Below, in pieces: positions 57,901 to 64,000 of a DNA stretch of 64,000 bases. How positions within the stretch are numbered: the first letter of the stretch is position 1; every line of letters begins with the position of its first letter. Both the position numbers and the translations under genes were made by a program. Origin of the DNA: Sipunculus nudus (Eukaryota; Annelida; Sipuncula; Golfingiida; Sipunculidae); assembly GCA_026874595.1 (NCBI GenBank), contig CM049307.1, forward strand, positions 75,370,643-75,434,642. The letters run 5' to 3'. Below the pieces are notes generated by a model. It had not been told where the DNA came from. It made no database searches and saw nothing but the letters and a program-made list of their open reading frames with translations.

Positions 57901-60900
57901 TTCAGAAAACAACTTAAATTGTAAGCACAACATTCTTTTGTTGAATTTTTATTCACCTAGATTTTACTATTTTGTCCATTTCAATTGTTGAGTAGATTTT
58001 ATCACTTTTCAATAAATCCTGCTGTTCAGTGGAGTTTTAACACTTGTTTTCTTAAAATTTTTCTGAATTCATTTTTAGTAAACACATTCTTCTGGCATGA
58101 CCCCCCCTCCCATATATTAAAGAGATATGAATATGCTAACTTGGTCACAAAGGTCACAGTTAGGTGAAAGGGTCACCCATCAGATATGCAGTAATTATAT
58201 AAACTTTTTATTTCACATATTATATTGTTGGTTTTTGCATATATTATGCTATATCACCATATTCAGTCCCTTTCTGGTTGTTTGTTTGTACAGGCCGCTT
58301 GGTGTATGAGCGAATCAGAAACAAGTCTCAGTATTATCCCAAGGGGAGTAACATCCCAGTACAGTTACCTGGTAAGTTGTGTCTATACATCACAATATAC
58401 TGTAGTTGACTTTTTGTTCGCGAGGGTTTTAATTTTGGGATATTTGTGAAAGGGAAATAATCAAGAATATAAAACTCTCAGGAATAAGATGCGATATACA
58501 CTTATATGAACAAGAGGGGTTGATGCACAAACGGATAAGTTATCATGCCTCTAAAACCTGATTTGTCAATCAGCAACCTAATCTGTGCATGGTATTGGAA
58601 CCAGTCCATGCAAAGTAGTTGATCATTATAATAATGTTAACTACTGTAACAGAATTAAATGAGATAATGTGGGATTTTTTCATATCATAAAATGAATACT
58701 GGTGAACATTTTTTTCTGGTGGGATCATGAAATTGAAACCTTCGCAAAAAGTTTAAAATGAAGAAAACCCGAAATTTCAGCCAGGCGAATATGAAGCTAA
58801 CCTAAGTTTTATATCTAACTTTTGTCCATTTTGCTAGTTAGATAGAAAGCACAACTCAAATGGAAAATGGCAAAAGAATCAAGGTACTGACATACTGGTC
58901 CATGTAACCTTAGTCTTAAAGTTTTCAAAGAATAGATAATGAATCAGTGGACTGTGTTTAAAATATTTTATTATGATCTTTGTGTTTTTACCCAGAAAAT
59001 TGAAAAATAACACATTCAGATGTTAATTTTAATTTCTGAAAAGAAGATTTAAAAATTATGGTTTTGTCTGCATTATGAACATGATATTTAAATAATAAGA
59101 ATTTGTCTTGCTACTTTAAAATATGACTAATATAATTTGAAATTAATATAAATTATTCACCAATGTGTTGCAGAGGATTTCACCCCAGATCAGGTACCAG
59201 ACTCGGCTAAAGAGACTTGTCGTAACTGGTTCTTCAAGATTGCCTCCATCAGGGAGTTGGTGCCACGGTTGTATGTGGAGGCGGCTCTTTTGCACTGCTA
59301 CAGTTTCCTCACAACAGGGTAACTTTTAAGTTTAACTTCACTTTTTTGTAGCTTCAAACAGAGGACTTAGGAGGCATTTAAATTCTGCCAGTGATTATGC
59401 ACTGCAGTGACTGTCCATAACATTAAAAAATCTTACTGTACAGACTTAGTATTCATAATATTACTTTTTGAGTGAGGATTTAATACAAAAGATAACATAT
59501 AAATTAACAAACCTTATGTTCCATCAAAACCTCTCTTTGGCTTGCACAACAAAGCTGTCACAAACCACTAAACTCTGGGAGACATGCTTCTTAGTGGGCA
59601 AAAATTTCACACCTTCACAGAGAGATTTACCTTAATAAATATAATGTAATCATTTTGCACATGGAGTTGTTGGAAAGAAACAGTTAATGGTTCGTGTATT
59701 TGTTGTAATATGATACTTGTAAATGGTTAATCAGTGTCAAAAAGTTTTGTTTCCTTATCAAGATAACAACACATTTGATTTACAACCCTTTATATGACAT
59801 CCACTGCCCCTCAGACATTGTTAGTAGACTCTCTAATCAACAGAGTTGCAAAACTGCCACAAAATTCTGGAATATAGTTACTTTATATTTTCTTCATATT
59901 TTCAATTTTTCATTTTTGGAGAATAATTAAGTATTTAAATTCACATGTCTCTTCATTTTTCACAGAATAATAATAAATTGGGTACTTACCTGCTTTCAGA
60001 AATTATATGTCATTTCTACGTTATCAGTTCACCTTTAATGTTTCAGGGAGTATAGCCAAGCATTGATGCGTCTGGCTCGGATGATCCGAGGCATTGGTGA
60101 TCCACTGGTCTCAGTATACGCCAGGTGCTACTTGTGTAGGGTGAGTGTCTTTTCTGAAAAGCATTTTATCCCCATATAAATTTAAAGGTTTACATACCTA
60201 AGCCTTTGTATACAGTTTCCCAGTGATAATTAAGAGGTTTGTTTCAGTTGTATTCTGAAAGGCAGAACTCACCCTTTTGAAAACTTAAATCTGGAGAATA
60301 CTGGTTAGGGGAAAAAAATTAGAAATATCTGTGAAAATGATAAAAATGTTCCTTTTAATTTTATTTTTAATAATTTTTTATTAGCTCAGCTGACTATAAG
60401 TCATCTGAGCTATAGTCGTGGTCTATTGTCCGTCGTCCGTCCGTCCGTCTGCTCATCCATCTGTCCGTCCATCCGTCCGGATGTCCGTCCGTAAGACTGG
60501 CACGTTTCGACACCATTGGACCTATGAATCTGAAATTCGGCATACAGTTAGATGTCCCCAAAATCTCCTACCATGCCGAAAATTTGGTCAATAGGACTTT
60601 GTTCCTTTGAGATATTAAGGAAAAACCTCAATTTTTTATTAGAAATCTATTTTCACACTTCAGGACTGCCTAATATCAAAACCACTCATCTGGTTTTCTT
60701 CATATTAACCATAAATATTCCTCTATGAAGTTCCTATTTACATGCCAGAAATTAAGTCAGTATTATTTAATTTAAAAAAGTTATGGGCCCAAACATAATG
60801 GACTTTGTAAAAAAATCAGAAAAGATATTTGGACACTTAAGACCAAAAGTGTTAAAGGTAGGGACTTTTTTTCAGTAATACAACTTTAACTGATCAAAAT

Positions 60901-63471
60901 TTAATTGTATACCAAAAATTAGATTAAAATCTATTAAATTTTTTTAAATATTGGCAAAAATATAAAATTGGTACCTTAAATTTTGCCCAAGTTTTACCAT
61001 GGCACATTTTTTTCCTGTAAGTACTGTGGATTTAATTTTCACAGCATGTTTTTGTTAGCATTTTGTCTGTTAACACCAAAAATTTGAAACCAGTTGATCA
61101 AAACTGTAGATTTTATTCACGTTTTCAAGCACCATGTAACATCAAGTTTACATCAAGCTAGTGTTATGCAGTTTGCTGGAGCTCAGCTCCCCAGCTTCAG
61201 CTCTAAGTTCCTAAAATTTAGCATACAGTTAGATGTCTCCAAAATCCCCTACCATGCCAAGAATTTGATCACTAGGACTTAATTCCTTCGAAATATTAAT
61301 AAAAAAAACTTCATTTTTCCATCAAAAACCCATTGTTCCACTGTAAGACTGCCTAATATCAAAACCATGGATCTGACTTTGATCATATATAATATACATA
61401 TTTTCTATACATTCGCTATGCACATGCCAGAAATGATGTCAGTATTGCGTAATTGTTTTAAGTTATGGGCCCAAACATAATGCACTTTTTAAAAAATCAA
61501 GAAATATATTTACTCCCTTAACAAGAGGATTGTTGAAGCTAGAGATTTTTTGTCAGGGATGTAACATTATTTAATCAAGATTCAATTGAATACCAAAAAT
61601 TAGTTCTGAATTTTTCAAATTTTATAAGTTATTAGTATAAATATAAAATTAGTACCTTAAATTTTGCCCAACTTTGACCATGGCACGTTTGTTTCCTGAG
61701 AGCACTGTTGATATAATTTTCATATTATGCACACATAAGGATTTCATCTTTGTAGTTTAGAAAGCTGAAAGAAATTGGCCAAATATTGTAGCTTTTATTA
61801 ATGTTTTTATGAGACCCAGTCAGACCCAGGCTTAATCCAGCCCCTCTTCAGTCACCTGTATGTTGACCTTGTTGACCTTTCATCAGATTATGCATGCTTG
61901 AGCGAAGCATACACTGGGGCACCCAGGCAGCTAATGCCCAGCCACAGTTGATCCAGGTGTCCAACCCAACTCATCTAGTAGTTGTTTCGAAAAACAACAT
62001 AACAATAAACAATAAATTAATAATTTTGTATTTTTTTTTATAACAAATTAAAGAAAAATTTATAGAAAAGGAATTTGTAAGTTGATGAGTAACAGAAAAT
62101 TAACTTGCAATTACTGATGATGTAAGAATCTTGTATGGATGGATAGAATGTCCATGTTATTCCAAATAACACCATGCAGTCACCTATGGTATTTTTCGGT
62201 GAAATTTTAATGATAAAAAAATAAATCAAATTATTCATTATTAATCATTAGGGATCATATGAAGGAAATTAATGATAGACAAAGATGCAATTGATAATAT
62301 TAATCTAGATTCATACTGTGTCTAGTGTGTAGATTGATGTGAAAGAAGTCCAAAGTGAATATATTACATTTATTTTTTTTAACATAAATAAAAGCCATAA
62401 AACCAGGTACTTATGATCATTATTTAAATTTGTGAATTTTGTATATTCTGGATTCTCAACATCATTGTTTGGCTAAAACTGAATAAATACTAGACATGGT
62501 GCGAATGCTTTGCAAATGTATTTGAATATGAATATGTACTGCATTAAAAATTTTATTGCATAAGAATTGGAATTCAGGTAAAAATGGAAGTATTTGAATA
62601 CCAGTGCAGATGCTTTCAAAATGTATTCATGAATGCATTCATGAATATATTCTATAATATTATTTCAATAATAATTTCAGTTATATTTTATTTTTAAAAA
62701 ATCATATGATTTTATTATTTATTTTTTAATAAAAATTATATTGGCACAATATTTGTTATTAAATTTTGAAAATAGTTAAACTCTTTTATTATATGTGCTG
62801 CTTATAAGTTATATGGCCTAGTCAAAATCTGTGTGACAATAGCACTCCATTTGTTAATAAAATAAATGAAATCAATCCACTTCCCTGTCTCCAAAGATAC
62901 TATCAAAATCATATAAGCTAAACACCAACAACTCATAATAAAGCTTATATTTATTACCACACAAAACAAGCATGTGCCTCTTTCCCAAATCATATTTTTT
63001 ATCATATATAACAGCTGAGCGCCGTGACCCATGAGTCCCTTGTAATTTTTTTGTATTGTAATTTATATATATATGAAAAATTCCATGAAAATATTTAGTA
63101 TTTGGCTGTTTAAGTTACACCAGTTTCATTTTTCATGTTGATCATAGATAAAACATGCTAGCCTATTCTTGGGTATCTTGTCTGTCTACTATACAGTACA
63201 CACATCTGCTATTGTATAAACAATATGCACATGCTGATATATGATAACAATCAAATATTAATGATCAAATGAGTGATGGCATCTGTTCAGGGAAAACCAT
63301 TGATATATGCAGTGTAAAAATATATAATTATATATTTATGTTCTGCTAAATCCTGAACCCCTGGTTTTGATCTCCTTGTATTTTATATTGTAGGTTGGAA
63401 TCCTTGTGGCTCCCAGTCAGAGAGAACATCTAATGCCATGTTTTGATGACTTCTTGTTCTCATACAAACAG
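51928..63471 (+). CDS. VPS35L: VPS35L, Retriever complex subunit (5' part; continues past window)
   Basis: Exons 51928-51944, 54525-54615, 55216-55422, 56055-56211, 56736-56812, 56998-57126, 57533-57617, 58294-58371, 59174-59318, 60047-60140 and 63394-63471 join in frame (1158 nt, 386 codons) and end at a GTAGCC donor. VPS35L is the large scaffold of Retriever (with VPS26C and VPS29), which with the CCC and WASH complexes recycles SNX17 cargo from endosomes. Seen are [16 protein letters not shown], the low-complexity Ser-rich linker, [107 protein letters not shown] and [20 protein letters not shown], all in human order. The human protein is 963 aa, so about 60 percent is missing. The exon 1 coding part is only 17 nt. 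The exon 5 acceptor may be 56735 or, 6 nt on, 56741; both keep frame. Confidence 0.96.
52609..52868 (-). repeat. Structured interspersed repeat, copy 2 (VPS35L intron 1)
   Basis: Reverse-complement match to 3137-3400. It shares TTGTTATGGTAAACAGAC, GACTGTGTTTACC and GAGCCATAACAA in the same order and similar spacing. Confidence 0.6.
52869..54524. other. Rest of VPS35L intron 1
   Basis: AT-rich intron, with no exon or defined repeat seen. Confidence 0.5.
54659..54759. mobile_element. Tc1/mariner (pogo-like) MITE, 101 bp
   Basis: It is bounded by TA on both sides. The ends CAGTGGAACC and GGTTCCACTG are perfectly inverted. Inside, GGTGGTCGCAAGG resembles the CGTTATAACG-style subterminal sequence of pogo-like elements. 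It lies in the VPS35L intron just after exon 2. A half copy is at 24886-24945. Confidence 0.75.
57103..57316 (+). repeat. Minisatellite built from a VPS35L splice-donor site
   Basis: The exon 6 end ATAGCCATCCAG and its donor GTCAGTCTA are repeated eight times in a row. The donor GTs are at 57127, 57152, 57177, 57201, 57226, 57250, 57274 and 57298, spaced 24-25 bp. The first is the authentic donor; the others lie in the intron. The unit is CCATCCAGGTCAGTCTAA with short variable linkers. Confidence 0.92.
60381..63043 (-). mobile_element. Hairpin-ended element, full-length inverted copy in VPS35L intron
   Basis: On the minus strand it starts ACAAGGGACTCATGGGTCAC with GCTCAGCTG inside. It runs colinear with copy B (35306-37920) and ends with a long GGAC microsatellite (60420-60500), ACTATAG, the hairpin and GAGCTAATAAA. 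It fills most of the 3.25-kb intron before the last exon in the window. It has no long ORF. Confidence 0.8.
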
Positions 63472-63624
63472 GTAGCCACACACACTCAAACACCCACAAA
63501 CTACAAACAACAGGAGACACGTAATACTTGCCAGTTTGTTAATAATTTGACAAATACTTTTCTATTTGGCTCATATTAAAACATGGAGATTACACAGCTT
63601 TGCCACTCAGACATGATCATAAGA

Positions 63625-64000
63625 TTCTAATCCTCAGAAGGACAAACATTCACTAGTGACAATGAAGTAACTATTTCCATCCATGGTAGTTATCATAATG
63701 CCATGTAGCCATGACAACCCGACTCAGTAAGCAATGGTAATTGGGCTGGTAAGCCTACTTGAGTCATGATACAAGCAATATCGAGGAATGCATTGCAGAG
63801 GTCTTCCATCATGTTGCATTCATTTTGTTCTAATCCTCAGAAGGGCAAACATTCACTAGTGACAATGAAGTAACTATTTCCATACACGGTAGTTATCATA
63901 ATGCCATGTAGCCATGATGACCAGACTCAGTAAGCAATGGTAATTGGCCTGGTAAGCCTAATTGAGTCATGATACAAGCAATATCGAGGAATGCATTGCA
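63625..64000 (+). repeat. Tandem duplication, 203-bp unit, running off the window
   Basis: TTCTAATCCTCAGAAGG at 63625 and again at 63828, with both copies ending GAGGAATGCATTGCA. The copies differ at only a few sites. Further copies may follow beyond the window. Confidence 0.9.

Overview
The window is AT-rich nuclear DNA from an invertebrate animal. Genes have many short exons with GT-AG introns and long introns, and mobile DNA lies between and inside them. The five protein genes are animal housekeeping or signalling genes. Their protein sequences, together with repeats that combine tandem arrays, GGAC microsatellites and a terminal hairpin, point to a mollusc, probably a bivalve. That assignment is an inference from protein and repeat character, not from a database search.

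Layout: 1-3049 is a repeat element with two kinds of internal tandem array. 3050-7235 is gene-free and repeat-rich. 7328-9759 (minus) is MPG/AAG, an alkyladenine DNA glycosylase, in three coding exons. 9760-13242 holds two (TA)n tracts, a candidate promoter or 5' UTR exon near 10.9 kb, and part of a hAT-like repeat. 13285-27618 (plus) is an inactive rhomboid (iRhom, RHBDF family) in 13 coding exons, 801 aa. 27619-33205 is its 3' flank and intergenic DNA. 33206-43585 is a stack of nested, closely related 2-3 kb elements. 44383-44913 (minus) is the coding exon of GEMIN6. 45871-51633 (minus) is MED9 in two exons, whose single intron contains an old tandem-repeat element split by two DNA transposons with clear target-site duplications. 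51928-63471 (plus) is the 5' part of VPS35L, a Retriever subunit, in 11 coding exons running off the window. MED9 and VPS35L are head to head, 294 bp apart between start codons.

The genes do not form a pathway. They cover base-excision repair (MPG), ADAM17/EGFR-ligand trafficking (iRhom), snRNP assembly (GEMIN6), transcription (MED9) and endosomal recycling (VPS35L).

Most notable observations: three apparently unrelated repeat families share one terminal module (GGAC microsatellite, ACTATA, about 30-nt hairpin, A-rich end). A VPS35L splice donor has been amplified into an eight-copy minisatellite. The iRhom retains both the Ser and the His of the rhomboid dyad. An undescribed 2.17-kb transposon carries repeated GTTACGGAATGA motifs. 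The MED9/VPS35L promoter carries a full CTCF-core match.
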